Source: an uncultured Truepera sp. (GTDB taxonomy: Bacteria; Deinococcota; Deinococci; Deinococcales; Trueperaceae). Taken from it: a DNA stretch of 33,703 bases. Positions 24,567-31,822 of the stretch are shown here, one piece after another. Each line of letters begins with the position of its first letter. Position 1 is the first letter of the stretch. The translations under genes were made by a program, and so were the position numbers. The stretch is taken from positions 1-33,703 of the forward strand of contig CADCWP010000336.1 in the NCBI GenBank assembly GCA_902806425.1. The letters run 5' to 3'. A model generated the notes under the pieces. It did not search any database and was not told the origin of the DNA. It worked only from the letters and a program-made list of their open reading frames with translations.

Positions 24567-24575
24567 TCATCAAGC
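24561..24575. terminator. Palindrome holding both stop codons of convergent genes
   Basis: GCTTGAT-C-ATCAAGC is a 7-bp dyad with a 1-nt centre. The TGA of the flavoprotein gene (24564-24566) and, on the other strand, the TGA of topIB (24572-24570) occupy mirror positions. No T-runs follow, so termination is uncertain. Confidence 0.35.
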
Positions 24576-25667
24576 AGGTTGCGCTGCCGGTGCTGCGGCC
24601 CGCGCCTCGAGAAACGTCAGCACCGCCACCTCTTCGACCCGCAGCCCCTCGGGGAGCGCGTTCGTAACCGCCCTGCTCACGTCGGCCAACTCGCCCAGCG
24701 AGCCCTCGAGGTAGCAACTGATAACCTCCGGGTGAACGTAGCTCTTGCGGCAGACCGCCGGGGTGTTCCCCAACTTTTTGGCGACCTCTTTAATCGCCGC
24801 CGTGACGTTCTTCGTTGCCTGCGCCTCCGTCTCGAACCGCTCGGAACCCGTCAGCGAAAACGTCGCCAGCACGGTTCCGGCCCAGGTGCGAAAGTCCTTG
24901 GCGCTGACCTCCTCGCCGGTGATGCGCTTTAGGTAGTCGTTGACGTCGCCCGAATCGACGTCCTGCCGCTTCCCGTCCTCGTCAAGGTACTTAAACAGCT
25001 CATAACCCGGCAGCTCCTCGCACTTCTTGACGATGCGGGCGATTTGTGGGTCACGCAGCTCGATGTCCCACTCCTTGCCGCTCTTGCCCCTGAACTCGAA
25101 GGCGACCGACGTGCCCGCTACGTCCACGTGCTTTTTTCGCATGGTGGTGAGCCCGTAGGAACCGTTTTCCTCTGCGTAGGTTTTGTTCCCGACGCGGATG
25201 AGCGTCGTTTCCAGAAGTTTGACGACCGCCGCCAGCACCTTGTCTTTAGGCAGGCCGGGAAGCTTCAGGTCTGCCTGCACGCGCCGCCGGATGTGCGGCA
25301 GCAACCTGCCGAAGGTGAGCATGTGCTCGAACTTGGCCGTATCTCTGACCCGGTGCCACTCGGGGTGATAGAGGTACTGCTTGCGCCCCCGTTCGTCGCG
25401 CCCGGTCGCTAAGATGTGGCCGTTCTCGCTCGGGCAGATCCACACCTCGGTCCAGGCCGGGGGGATAGCGAGGGCCTCGAGGCGCTTCCTTAAGCGTTTG
25501 TCAGTGATACGCTTTCCGTCTACGCCCAGGTAGCTCCACCCTTTGCCGGAGCGTTTGCGCCCCAGTCCAGGCTCCTCGTCGGACACGTAGCGGAGTTCGG
25601 CCTGCCGAACGACCTCGGCGAGCGCGGCGGTGGGTGGGGTGATGGTCTCAGTGGCGGTGACGCTCAT
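24570..25667 (-). CDS. DNA topoisomerase IB (eukaryotic/poxvirus type)
   Basis: A 365-residue type IB topoisomerase that relaxes supercoils through a 3'-phosphotyrosyl intermediate without ATP. Core motifs are AIPPAWTEVWICPSENGHIL, RVGNKTYAEENGSYGLTTMR with catalytic Arg, RGKSGKEW with the catalytic Lys region, DFRTWAGTV with the second Arg, and SYVHP with the nucleophilic Tyr at about residue 310. This family is found in Deinococcus (D. radiodurans TopIB, about 346 residues) and scattered bacteria. ATG 25667 has only a weak GAGTAGG before it. A leaderless 5-codon mini-ORF ends in an ATGA overlap with this ATG, suggesting coupled initiation. Confidence 0.93.
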   Translation of the reverse strand: MSVTATETITPPTAALAEVVRQAELRYVSDEEPGLGRKRSGKGWSYLGVDGKRITDKRLRKRLEALAIPPAWTEVWICPSENGHILATGRDERGRKQYLYHPEWHRVRDTAKFEHMLTFGRLLPHIRRRVQADLKLPGLPKDKVLAAVVKLLETTLIRVGNKTYAEENGSYGLTTMRKKHVDVAGTSVAFEFRGKSGKEWDIELRDPQIARIVKKCEELPGYELFKYLDEDGKRQDVDSGDVNDYLKRITGEEVSAKDFRTWAGTVLATFSLTGSERFETEAQATKNVTAAIKEVAKKLGNTPAVCRKSYVHPEVISCYLEGSLGELADVSRAVTNALPEGLRVEEVAVLTFLEARAAAPAAQPA

Positions 25668-25681
25668 AACCTACTCGACAT
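25664..25681 (-). CDS. Putative leaderless mini-ORF coupled to the topoisomerase IB start
   Basis: On the minus strand, ATG TCG AGT AGG TTA TGA runs from 25681 to 25664 and encodes MSSRL. Its ATG is exactly 7 nt after the TAAACT box, so it could be a leaderless start, and its TGA overlaps the topIB ATG as ATGA. The arrangement parallels the mini-ORF at accD. Only position supports it. Confidence 0.4.
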   Translation of the reverse strand: MSSRL

Positions 25682-25687
25682 CCACAG

Positions 25688-25693
25688 AGTTTA
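25688..25693 (-). promoter_or_regulatory. -10 box of the topoisomerase IB promoter
   Basis: TAAACT on the minus strand; start at +7 falls on the A of the mini-ORF ATG at 25681. Confidence 0.5.
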
Positions 25694-25803
25694 GCGTGAG
25701 GTGCAGCAGCTGATTTTGCTCTAGGTGACCGACGCTATGGGCCTAAGGCGAACCGTCGTCGTCAACCATCGGACCATGTGACCACCTTCTGAGGCGGCGG
25801 CTT

Positions 25804-25809
25804 TATACT
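25804..25809 (+). promoter_or_regulatory. -10 box of the DUF4342 gene, very short leader
   Basis: TATACT; +7 is the A at 25816, so the mRNA would begin AGGAGGTCAAC just before GTG 25827, a leader made almost only of the ribosome-binding site. Confidence 0.5.
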
Positions 25810-25826
25810 CGGCTGAGGAGGTCAAC

Positions 25827-26108
25827 GTGGCACACTGGGCCGACAGATTGGAAACCGCGGTGAGGCGTGTTGTAGACCGGGTGCGCCCCTCCCTCGAGGA
25901 CGCCCTGCACAGGGGCAACCGCCGCCGGGTCGTGGTGAGGGACCGGGGCGGCAAAACGGTTTTTCAGACCTCTCTGACGTACGCCGTGTTGGGCGCGGCC
26001 ATAGTGCTGCTGATTGCACAGCCGCTGCTCCCGTTCCTACTTGCAGGTGTCATCGTTGCCTACATGCTCGGCTACCGGGTTGCTACTGTCCCTACCGACG
26101 TGCCCTAG
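25827..26108 (+). CDS. Small membrane protein, DUF4342-like
   Basis: A 93-residue protein. The N-terminal third is basic and amphipathic (ADRLETAVRRVVDRVRPSL); then RRRVVVRDRGGKTVFQTSLTY leads into a hydrophobic stretch (about residues 52-80), as in DUF4342 proteins, where a short beta-rich part precedes one or two membrane helices. The function of the family is unknown. The start is GTG 25827 with GAGGAGG 4 nt upstream. It is divergent from topIB and ends 9 nt from the convergent aldo/keto reductase stop. Confidence 0.7.
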   Translation: MAHWADRLETAVRRVVDRVRPSLEDALHRGNRRRVVVRDRGGKTVFQTSLTYAVLGAAIVLLIAQPLLPFLLAGVIVAYMLGYRVATVPTDVP

Positions 26109-26117
26109 GGCGTCAGG

Positions 26118-27107
26118 TCAACGCCACGCGAGCTGTGAGCGGGTCTGCCAATAGGCCTCGGAAGCTTCAGCCAGAACGCCTAGCGCCGCCTCGGCCTCTT
26201 CGTCCAAGCGGACGTTTAACGCGCCTAGATTCGCCTCCAACTGCGCCCGCGTCGTCGCGCCGCTCAGCACCGTATCCGCCCAAGGTCGGCGCAGGGCTGC
26301 CGCGAAAGCGAGCGCTTCAGGGGTGGCTTGGAGCCGTTCGGCCTGTTTAATCAAGGTCTTGAGTTTGGGCGCGAACGCCAGCTCTCGGTTGCGCCGGGTC
26401 AGGCGACCGTTCGCCAGCGCCTCTTTGACGATGACGCCCAGCCCTTCCTGATAGGCGAGGCGGAGCGCGGCCCCGGCGGCGGGCTCGAGGGGGTTCCAAG
26501 TCGCCTGCACGGTGTCGAACAGGCGCACACCCCCGACTTCGGTTCGCAGCGCCTGCACGATTGTCTGCGCCTGCCCCGGCCCGCTGACGCTCAAGCCGAC
26601 CGCCGTCCCCTGCGCCTTGATGTCAGCGAGCCGTGCTAAAACCTGCTCATCTTCCAGCACGCCCGTTTGCAGCGTCGCCGAGTGAATCTGGTAGAGGTTC
26701 AGATACCCGCCGAGGTGGGTTTGGGTCTCGAGCCACTGTTTATCGAAGTGCTCCGCCGAATGGTCCTTGACCTCGTGAGTATCGGCGTCGACGCGCCAGT
26801 CGGCGGTGTAGGTGTAGCCCCATTTGGAGCCCACCACAGCGCCTACAGGTGAGGCGGCGCGCAGCCAAGTTCCCAAAAACGCCTCGGCTTTTCCGTACGA
26901 ACGGGCCGCGTCGAAATAGCGGACGCCCCCTGCCCAGGCGGCGCCGAGCAGGTCATGAGCGCGTCTTTGCATAGCGTCCAGGTCATAGGACCGTTCTAAA
27001 TCTTCAGCGTGACCCAGATTGATATAGCCGGGCCGCCCGAGCGCGGCGAGCCCCAAGCCGATAGGGGAGACGAGGTAGGGTGTTGTGCCGAGCGGTCGCA
27101 GGTTCAT
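26118..27107 (-). CDS. Aldo/keto reductase
   Basis: A 329-residue NADPH-dependent oxidoreductase with the TIM-barrel AKR fold. GLGLAALGRPGYINLG opens the barrel; VRYFDAARSYGKAEAFLG contains the catalytic Asp and Tyr; VVGSKWGYTY supplies the Lys; LYQIHSATL supplies the active-site His. It belongs to the branch resembling D-threo-aldose 1-dehydrogenases. I choose ATG 27107 (MNLRPLGTTPYLV) over the ATG at 27164, because TAAACT at 27115-27120, preceded by TG one base earlier, places the transcript start at or 1 nt before 27107. Substrate unknown. Confidence 0.88.
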   Translation of the reverse strand: MNLRPLGTTPYLVSPIGLGLAALGRPGYINLGHAEDLERSYDLDAMQRRAHDLLGAAWAGGVRYFDAARSYGKAEAFLGTWLRAASPVGAVVGSKWGYTYTADWRVDADTHEVKDHSAEHFDKQWLETQTHLGGYLNLYQIHSATLQTGVLEDEQVLARLADIKAQGTAVGLSVSGPGQAQTIVQALRTEVGGVRLFDTVQATWNPLEPAAGAALRLAYQEGLGVIVKEALANGRLTRRNRELAFAPKLKTLIKQAERLQATPEALAFAAALRRPWADTVLSGATTRAQLEANLGALNVRLDEEAEAALGVLAEASEAYWQTRSQLAWR

Positions 27108-27114
27108 GACGAAA

Positions 27115-27123
27115 AGTTTAACA
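27115..27123 (-). promoter_or_regulatory. Extended -10 promoter of leaderless aldo/keto reductase gene
   Basis: On the minus strand TGTTAAACT is an extended -10; the hexamer ends 8 nt before the ATG at 27107. This argues for the shorter protein. Confidence 0.55.
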
Positions 27124-27229
27124 ACGCGAAAACCGTTTTGGTGTCTGAGGCTTGGGTAAGCCATATACCCTGCCCGCGCCGATTCTGAGATAGACTAAGA
27201 AGCTTTCTTTACAAGGTCAAAGCGTGCGA

Positions 27230-27250
27230 CTTGGCTGGAAGTAAGCCAAG
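27230..27250 (+). promoter_or_regulatory. Hairpin touching the ribosome-binding site of the DEAD-box gene
   Basis: CTTGGCT (27230-27236) pairs with AGCCAAG (27244-27250) around a 7-nt loop. The last three bases of the stem belong to the AAGGAGG site (27248-27254), so folding could lower translation. A TAGACT box at 27191-27196 suggests a 5' leader of about 59 nt containing this stem. Confidence 0.45.
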
Positions 27251-27261
27251 GAGGAACACCT

Positions 27262-28614
27262 ATGTCTATACCCATATCCACACCAACGCCTACACAAACA
27301 GCTGAGCAGACGCCCTCAACGTTCGCCAGCTTCGATTTGCACAGCCGCGTCGCCGCTGGCGTTACAGCGGCGGGTTACACCAAACCCACCCCGATTCAGC
27401 AAGAGGCCATCCCGGTTGTGCTCTCGGGCCGTGACCTTTTGGGCTTGGCTCAGACCGGCACCGGCAAGACGGCGGCGTTCGTGCTGCCCATGCTGCATGG
27501 TCTTATAGACGGCCCGCGCGGACGGGTACGGGCGCTCGTCGTGGCCCCGACCCGTGAACTTGCCGAACAGATTCATCAGGACATCCGGACGCTCGGCCAG
27601 GGTACCAAGCTGCGGAGCGCCACCGTCTACGGCGGCGTCGGGATGAACCCGCAGGCGCAGGCACTCCGCGGCGGCGCGGAGATCATCGTGGCTTGCCCCG
27701 GACGACTTTTGGATCATCTCGAGCGCGGCACCGGCACCTTGAGAGACGTTGACATGCTCGTTTTGGACGAAGCCGACCAGATGTTCGACATGGGTTTCCT
27801 GCCTGCGGTTCGGGCTATCGTCAAGCGTGTGCCGGACGGCGCGCAGCGGCTCCTCTTTTCCGCCACCATGCCCAGCGATGTGCGGGCACTAGCCGAAGCG
27901 GTCCTCCGCGATCCTGTAAGGGTCGAGATAGGCCGCGCCGCCCCCGCCGACACCATCTCGCACGCGCTCTACCCGGTCGCCCGGCAGCAGAAGACGGAGC
28001 TTCTGAAGCACCTTTTGCGCCGCGCCGACACCCGTTCAGCGCTCGTGTTTACCCGCACCAAGCACGGGGCTAAACGCCTAGCCGAGCAGTTAGACCGTGA
28101 CAACTTCTTCGTGGCGTCGCTCCAGGGCAACCTGTCGCAGAACAAACGCCAAAAGGCGCTCGACGGCTTTCGTTCGGGCGACGTGCACGTGCTCGTAGCG
28201 ACTGACATCGCGGCGCGAGGCATCGACGTTTCTCGCGTCTCGCACGTGATCAACTACGACGTGCCGACCACCGCCGAGGCGTACACGCACCGCATCGGGC
28301 GTACCGGGCGGGCCGAGCGGAGCGGCGAGGCGCTGACCTTCGTCACCGCTGACGATACCAAGGCCGTCGGCACCATCGAGCGGGCTTTAGGCAGGCTCGA
28401 GCGCGTAACACTCGACAGTTTTGTCTACGAAAAAGAGACGGCGTCCGGAGAGGCTACCCGTTCGCAGCGGCACCCGAGGCCGCGCCCCCAGAACGGCGGA
28501 CGCGGCGCGGCCTCACCCAAACCCCAGCAAGGTGGTTCTAACCGCGGGGGCCGCGCCCAGACGGGCTCGAGAGCGCCTAGACGTTCGGGACGTTCCGGAG
28601 AGCGTTCAAAGTAG
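27262..28614 (+). CDS. DEAD-box RNA helicase
   Basis: A 450-residue ATP-dependent RNA helicase, RhlE/DeaD-like. All motifs are present: Q motif PTPIQQEAIP, motif I AQTGTGKT, Ia PTRELAEQ, II DEAD (VLDEADQMFDMG), III SAT, IV-V LVFTRTKHG and ATDIAARGIDV, VI HRIGRTGRA. After about residue 385 the tail is rich in Arg, Gly and Ser (RGAASPKPQQGGSNRGG), a typical unstructured RNA-binding tail. The ATG follows AAGGAGG partly held in a hairpin. Such helicases act in ribosome assembly or mRNA decay, often in the cold; the exact role is not set by sequence. Confidence 0.95.
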   Translation: MSIPISTPTPTQTAEQTPSTFASFDLHSRVAAGVTAAGYTKPTPIQQEAIPVVLSGRDLLGLAQTGTGKTAAFVLPMLHGLIDGPRGRVRALVVAPTRELAEQIHQDIRTLGQGTKLRSATVYGGVGMNPQAQALRGGAEIIVACPGRLLDHLERGTGTLRDVDMLVLDEADQMFDMGFLPAVRAIVKRVPDGAQRLLFSATMPSDVRALAEAVLRDPVRVEIGRAAPADTISHALYPVARQQKTELLKHLLRRADTRSALVFTRTKHGAKRLAEQLDRDNFFVASLQGNLSQNKRQKALDGFRSGDVHVLVATDIAARGIDVSRVSHVINYDVPTTAEAYTHRIGRTGRAERSGEALTFVTADDTKAVGTIERALGRLERVTLDSFVYEKETASGEATRSQRHPRPRPQNGGRGAASPKPQQGGSNRGGRAQTGSRAPRRSGRSGERSK

Positions 28615-28669
28615 CTCGGTACCCAGCGCCCCTTTACTGAAAGCTGGCTTAAACGAAGAACTAAAGCGC

Positions 28670-28805
28670 AGGCTTTGACACTTCTCTGCTGAGGTGTCCG
28701 CTTCAAGCCTATCTATACCTGTTTAAGCGCTACACTTAGGGCCGCCTGTACAGGTATAAACGACCCTGAGACACCCTCAGACGCAAAGAGCGTCTGAGGA
28801 TTTTT
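28670..28805 (+). ncRNA. Structured leader with terminator before the KefB-type gene (candidate attenuator)
   Basis: Four elements follow each other. (a) 28670-28710: GACACTTC pairs with GAGGTGTC inside an outer AGGCTT / AAGCCT pairing. (b) TATACCTGT (28714-28722) pairs with ACAGGTATA (28750-28758); the second arm also lies in the 10-bp palindrome CCTGTACAGG (28745-28754). (c) CTGAG (28766-28770) can pair with CTCAG (28776-28780), which excludes (d) the terminator (28775-28805). TACACT at 28731-28736 is a -10-like box inside the region. It may instead simply be the 3' end of the helicase mRNA. It does not match the c-di-AMP (ydaO) riboswitch pattern that I know. Confidence 0.4.
28775..28805 (+). 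terminator. Intrinsic terminator just upstream of the KefB-type gene
   Basis: CCTCAGACGC / GCGTCTGAGG, a perfect 10-bp stem around AAAGA, followed by ATTTTT. It ends 15 nt before the antiporter ATG at 28821, so either the antiporter promoter is very close or transcription must pass the terminator. Confidence 0.85.
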
Positions 28806-28820
28806 CTGCAAAGGGCAAAG

Positions 28821-30965
28821 ATGGATGTTTTTACCGCCGCCCCCCACCACGACGTCCTCGTGCTGGTTGTTCAGATTGCCACGCTGCTAATAGCTGCGCG
28901 CAGCTTCGGGTTCCTTGCCCAGCGTTTCGGCCAGCCCGCCGTAGTGGGTGAGATCTTGTCCGGCGTCCTGCTGGGGCCGTCGCTGCTCAGCAGCCTAGCC
29001 CCCGCGTTAGGCGTGTGGATTGTGCCGCAGACCGAGGTGCAAGGCTACCTTTTAGAGGTTATAAGTCTGCTGGGCGCGATGTTTTTGCTGATTATCACCG
29101 GGCTCGAGACCGACCTCCCCCTTATCCGGCGGCACGCCAAGACCGCCCTCGGGGTCGCGGCGGGGGGGCTCGTTTTACCCCTAGTCTCCGGCTTCGTGAT
29201 GGCGCTTTACCTGCCCGACTTTCTGCTCGCCGACCCGGAGCGCCGTCTAGTCTTCGCGCTGTTCGTGGCGACAGCGCTCTCTATCTCCGCAATTCCGGTG
29301 ATCGCTAAAGTTTTAATCGACCTTAACCTGATGCGCCGCGACATCGGTCAGACGATCATGGCCGCCGGGATGGTCGACGACACGGTTGCCTGGATTCTCC
29401 TCTCTATCGTGCTGGGGCTCGCGGGCGGCGGCGCGGTGACCGCGGGCAACGTGCTCTTCTCAGCTGGAAAGATTGTAGTTTTTATGGGACTCAGCTTTAC
29501 GCTGGGCCGCTGGCTCCTAAAGCGCGCGCTCGACTTTATGCAGGACCGGGTCGTCGGCCCCGACCGGCTCCTGAGCTTGGTCGTGGCGGCGGCGTTTATC
29601 TGGGGCGCGGTTGCCCAAGCGATTCAGATCGAGGCCGTGTTGGGGGCGTTTGTCGTAGGCATCTTGTTCGGTACCATGCGGCGGCTGCCTATTGACGTGG
29701 TGCACAAGCTCGAAAGCGTAGCCATCGGCATCTTCGCCCCGATATTTTTTGCGGTTGCCGGACTCAAGGTCAACATCCCAAGTCTGCTCACTCCGCAACT
29801 GCTGCTCACTACACTGATTGTTCTGGGTGTAGCGGTGTTCGGCAAGACCGTCGGCGCGTACACCGGCGGGCGGTTTATCGGGCTTGACCACTGGCGCTCG
29901 CTCGCCTACGGCTCGGCCCTGAACGCGCGCGGCGCGGTCGAGATCATCATCGCTACCATCGGTTTATCTTTGGGCATTTTAAGCCAGGATATGTACTCGA
30001 TAATCGTCCTCATGGCGGTTGCAACCTCGCTTATGGCCCCGGCCTTGTTGCGCTGGACCTTACAGCACGTAGTTCCAGACGAGCAGGAGTCCAAACGGCT
30101 GCGCCAAGAGGCGCTAACCAGCGGCAGCCTGCTGGCTAGGACCAACCGCGTCTTGCTGCCGGTGCGCCAGCGGAGCGGGGAGGGGCGTTTCGACCTGCAA
30201 AAGATCGAAACGCAGCTCATCGGGCGTCTCGGTGAGGGTCTCGCGGTGACCCTGCTAAACGTTGCGCCTCCGGGGGGGCGCGCTGAGGGCGCGGCTTACC
30301 TAAACGAGATGGGCGCGCTTTTTGCGGCGCAAGATCTGAGCAAACGGGTTGTCGAAACGGACGACGCGGCCACAGCCATTCTCGACGAGGCGCAAAAGGA
30401 CTACGACCTCATCATCTTGGGCGCGTCGGAAAAAGCTAGCGGTAGGGACGTTTTATTTCATCCGGTAACCGACGAGATCATCAGGTTGGCCCCGTGCCCG
30501 ACGATGATCGTTAAAGGAACCAGGGTCGCTGAGCACTGGCCGCCCCTACGCATCTTGGTGCCGACGAACGGGTCGGCGTCGGCGCGCTACGCGGCTGAGG
30601 TCGCCTTCGCGCTCGCGGGCGACGCCAAGGTAACGCTGCTGAGCGTGGTCGAGGGTGAAAAGCGGGGGGACTACCGCTTTGACAGCTCGGTCGGCGCGCG
30701 CGCGCGGCAGCTCAGCAACGCTCACAGCATTGTCACTTCGCTTCAGCAGTTGGGAGAAGCTCAGGAGGTCTTCGCGGAAACCGAGGTGCGGGCGGGTGGG
30801 TCGCCCGAAGCGGTGATCCTGGAGTGCGCCGAGCGTGGTCACTTCGACCTCATCATTCTAGGTACGGACCTGCGGGCGAGCACTCAGCGCGTCTTTTTAG
30901 GGCCACGCGTCGAGGCTGTGCTCGACGGCGCAACCTGTCCGGTAATCGTCGTCAACGCTTCTTAA
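28821..30965 (+). CDS. KefB-type cation:proton antiporter with two C-terminal Usp domains
   Basis: A 714-residue CPA2-family antiporter. Residues 1-410 hold about 12 membrane segments (FGQPAVVGEILSGVLLGPSLL, MFLLIITGLETDLPL, GMVDDTVAWILLSI, NARGAVEIIIATIGL). The acidic VDDT and ARG motifs fit the ion-binding core. Instead of a TrkA-N domain, the C-terminus has two universal-stress domains: about 440-565 (DLIILGASEKASGRD) and 570-714 (RILVPTNGSASARYA, FDLIILGTDLRAS). The first has degenerate ATP loops; the second has a GxDxRxS-like ending. It probably exchanges K+ or Na+ for H+ under nucleotide or stress control. AAGGG before ATG 28821 is a weak ribosome site. Confidence 0.9.
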   Translation: MDVFTAAPHHDVLVLVVQIATLLIAARSFGFLAQRFGQPAVVGEILSGVLLGPSLLSSLAPALGVWIVPQTEVQGYLLEVISLLGAMFLLIITGLETDLPLIRRHAKTALGVAAGGLVLPLVSGFVMALYLPDFLLADPERRLVFALFVATALSISAIPVIAKVLIDLNLMRRDIGQTIMAAGMVDDTVAWILLSIVLGLAGGGAVTAGNVLFSAGKIVVFMGLSFTLGRWLLKRALDFMQDRVVGPDRLLSLVVAAAFIWGAVAQAIQIEAVLGAFVVGILFGTMRRLPIDVVHKLESVAIGIFAPIFFAVAGLKVNIPSLLTPQLLLTTLIVLGVAVFGKTVGAYTGGRFIGLDHWRSLAYGSALNARGAVEIIIATIGLSLGILSQDMYSIIVLMAVATSLMAPALLRWTLQHVVPDEQESKRLRQEALTSGSLLARTNRVLLPVRQRSGEGRFDLQKIETQLIGRLGEGLAVTLLNVAPPGGRAEGAAYLNEMGALFAAQDLSKRVVETDDAATAILDEAQKDYDLIILGASEKASGRDVLFHPVTDEIIRLAPCPTMIVKGTRVAEHWPPLRILVPTNGSASARYAAEVAFALAGDAKVTLLSVVEGEKRGDYRFDSSVGARARQLSNAHSIVTSLQQLGEAQEVFAETEVRAGGSPEAVILECAERGHFDLIILGTDLRASTQRVFLGPRVEAVLDGATCPVIVVNAS

Positions 30966-31301
30966 GGTTGGCTGGTGCGGTTAGATGGGTGCCGGTGACG
31001 AGAACCGCCACGCGCCCGCACTGTACTTAAAGCTGCAAAATATGCCCTATAGGTCCCCACCTATAGGGCGTTTGGGTGGTGCTTGCGGCGCAACCGGCCA
31101 AGGTAAGTACCGCAGAAGGAGTTTACACCCCCGCCTTGGTGGCGGCTATGCGCTGTGTACCCTCAGTGTATGAGAAGTTGTCAGCCGCCCCAACCTGTAT
31201 TTAAGGCGCGGTTCCCGTTCGGGGTTTGGGTCTTGATATTTGCCTGACGGAATCGAGCTGGGTCTCGAGATGCACGGGAAGGCGTCAAAGCTAGGGAACT
31301 C
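30966..31301. other. Gap without a supported gene, containing a perfect hairpin
   Basis: 336 bp between the antiporter and the DUF454 gene. A 62-codon frame at 30985-31173 has no ribosome site or family resemblance. The only clear element is the hairpin at 31044-31069. The rest (31070-31301) shows nothing I can name. Confidence 0.6.
31044..31069. terminator. Perfect 10-bp hairpin, probable bidirectional terminator
   Basis: GCCCTATAGG / CCTATAGGGC around TCCCCA. Read on the minus strand it is followed by ATATTTTG, a usable T-run; on the plus strand by GTTTGGG. It lies 79 nt after the antiporter stop and could end transcripts from both sides. Confidence 0.65.
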
Positions 31302-31706
31302 CTAAGCCCGCCGACGCGCCGGACTTGTGGGTTGCCGCAACAAGTAGGTAATAAGGCCCACTGCGAAAAGGCCCAGCAAAACCCTGACAAGGGGCTGCTG
31401 AACGACAAAGCCAATGCTAAGCGCGAACGTCAACGTGATGGAGACGACGGCCAGCGTTTTGGCGCGCGCGCTCAGCCCCCGCCCCTCCCGCCAGTTGCGT
31501 AGAGGCGGGCCGACGAGCGGGTGACGCCGCAGCCAGCGGTGCAACCGGGGGTTTCCCCGCGCAAAGCACCACGCCGCCACGATGAAAAAGACCGTACTCG
31601 GCAGCAGTGGAACCACCGCCCCTACAAACCCGAGGATGACGCAAAAGGTGCCCAGACCCGTCAGTAGAGGACGAGCGAACCGCTTTAAGAGGGGAGTGTC
31701 GCGCAT
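31302..31706 (-). CDS. DUF454 (YbaN-like) membrane protein
   Basis: A 134-residue inner-membrane protein of the YbaN family: GLGTFCVILGFVGAVVPLLPSTVFF is the conserved first segment with LPTTPF-like LPSTVF, followed by AAWCFARGNPRLHRWLRRHP and GPPLRNWREGRGLS. Three or four membrane segments are predicted. Function unknown. ATG 31706 lacks a clear ribosome site and a -10 box at the leaderless distance, so the start is less certain. It is divergent from the nucleoside hydrolase gene. Confidence 0.85.
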   Translation of the reverse strand: MRDTPLLKRFARPLLTGLGTFCVILGFVGAVVPLLPSTVFFIVAAWCFARGNPRLHRWLRRHPLVGPPLRNWREGRGLSARAKTLAVVSITLTFALSIGFVVQQPLVRVLLGLFAVGLITYLLRQPTSPARRRA

Positions 31707-31822
31707 AAGGTCGTCTGAAACGGAGGGGGTCCCCGCCGAACTCCTTAAGATACTCCAAGGTGCGTGCCATGCTGCGGTGAGCTTGGGACGCCGTGGTAGA
31801 TAGTGGATACGCAGGAGGTTTG

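Noticed and set aside
28675-28680. Perfect TTGACA as a -35 for the antiporter
   Set aside because: No -10-like hexamer lies 15-19 bp downstream, and the sequence is part of a hairpin stem.
28615-28820. ydaO-type c-di-AMP riboswitch before the antiporter
   Set aside because: The conserved sequence blocks of that class as I know them are missing; only a generic structured leader can be claimed.
30985-31173. 62-codon frame after the antiporter gene
   Set aside because: It runs through the perfect 10-bp hairpin and resembles no known protein.
31417-31770. Frame of 117 codons starting MARTLEYLKEFGG upstream of DUF454
   Set aside because: It overlaps DUF454 in another frame for most of its length and becomes Arg/Ala-rich; the YbaN homology is in the other frame. 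Its first 20 codons look protein-like, but no promoter or ribosome site supports it.
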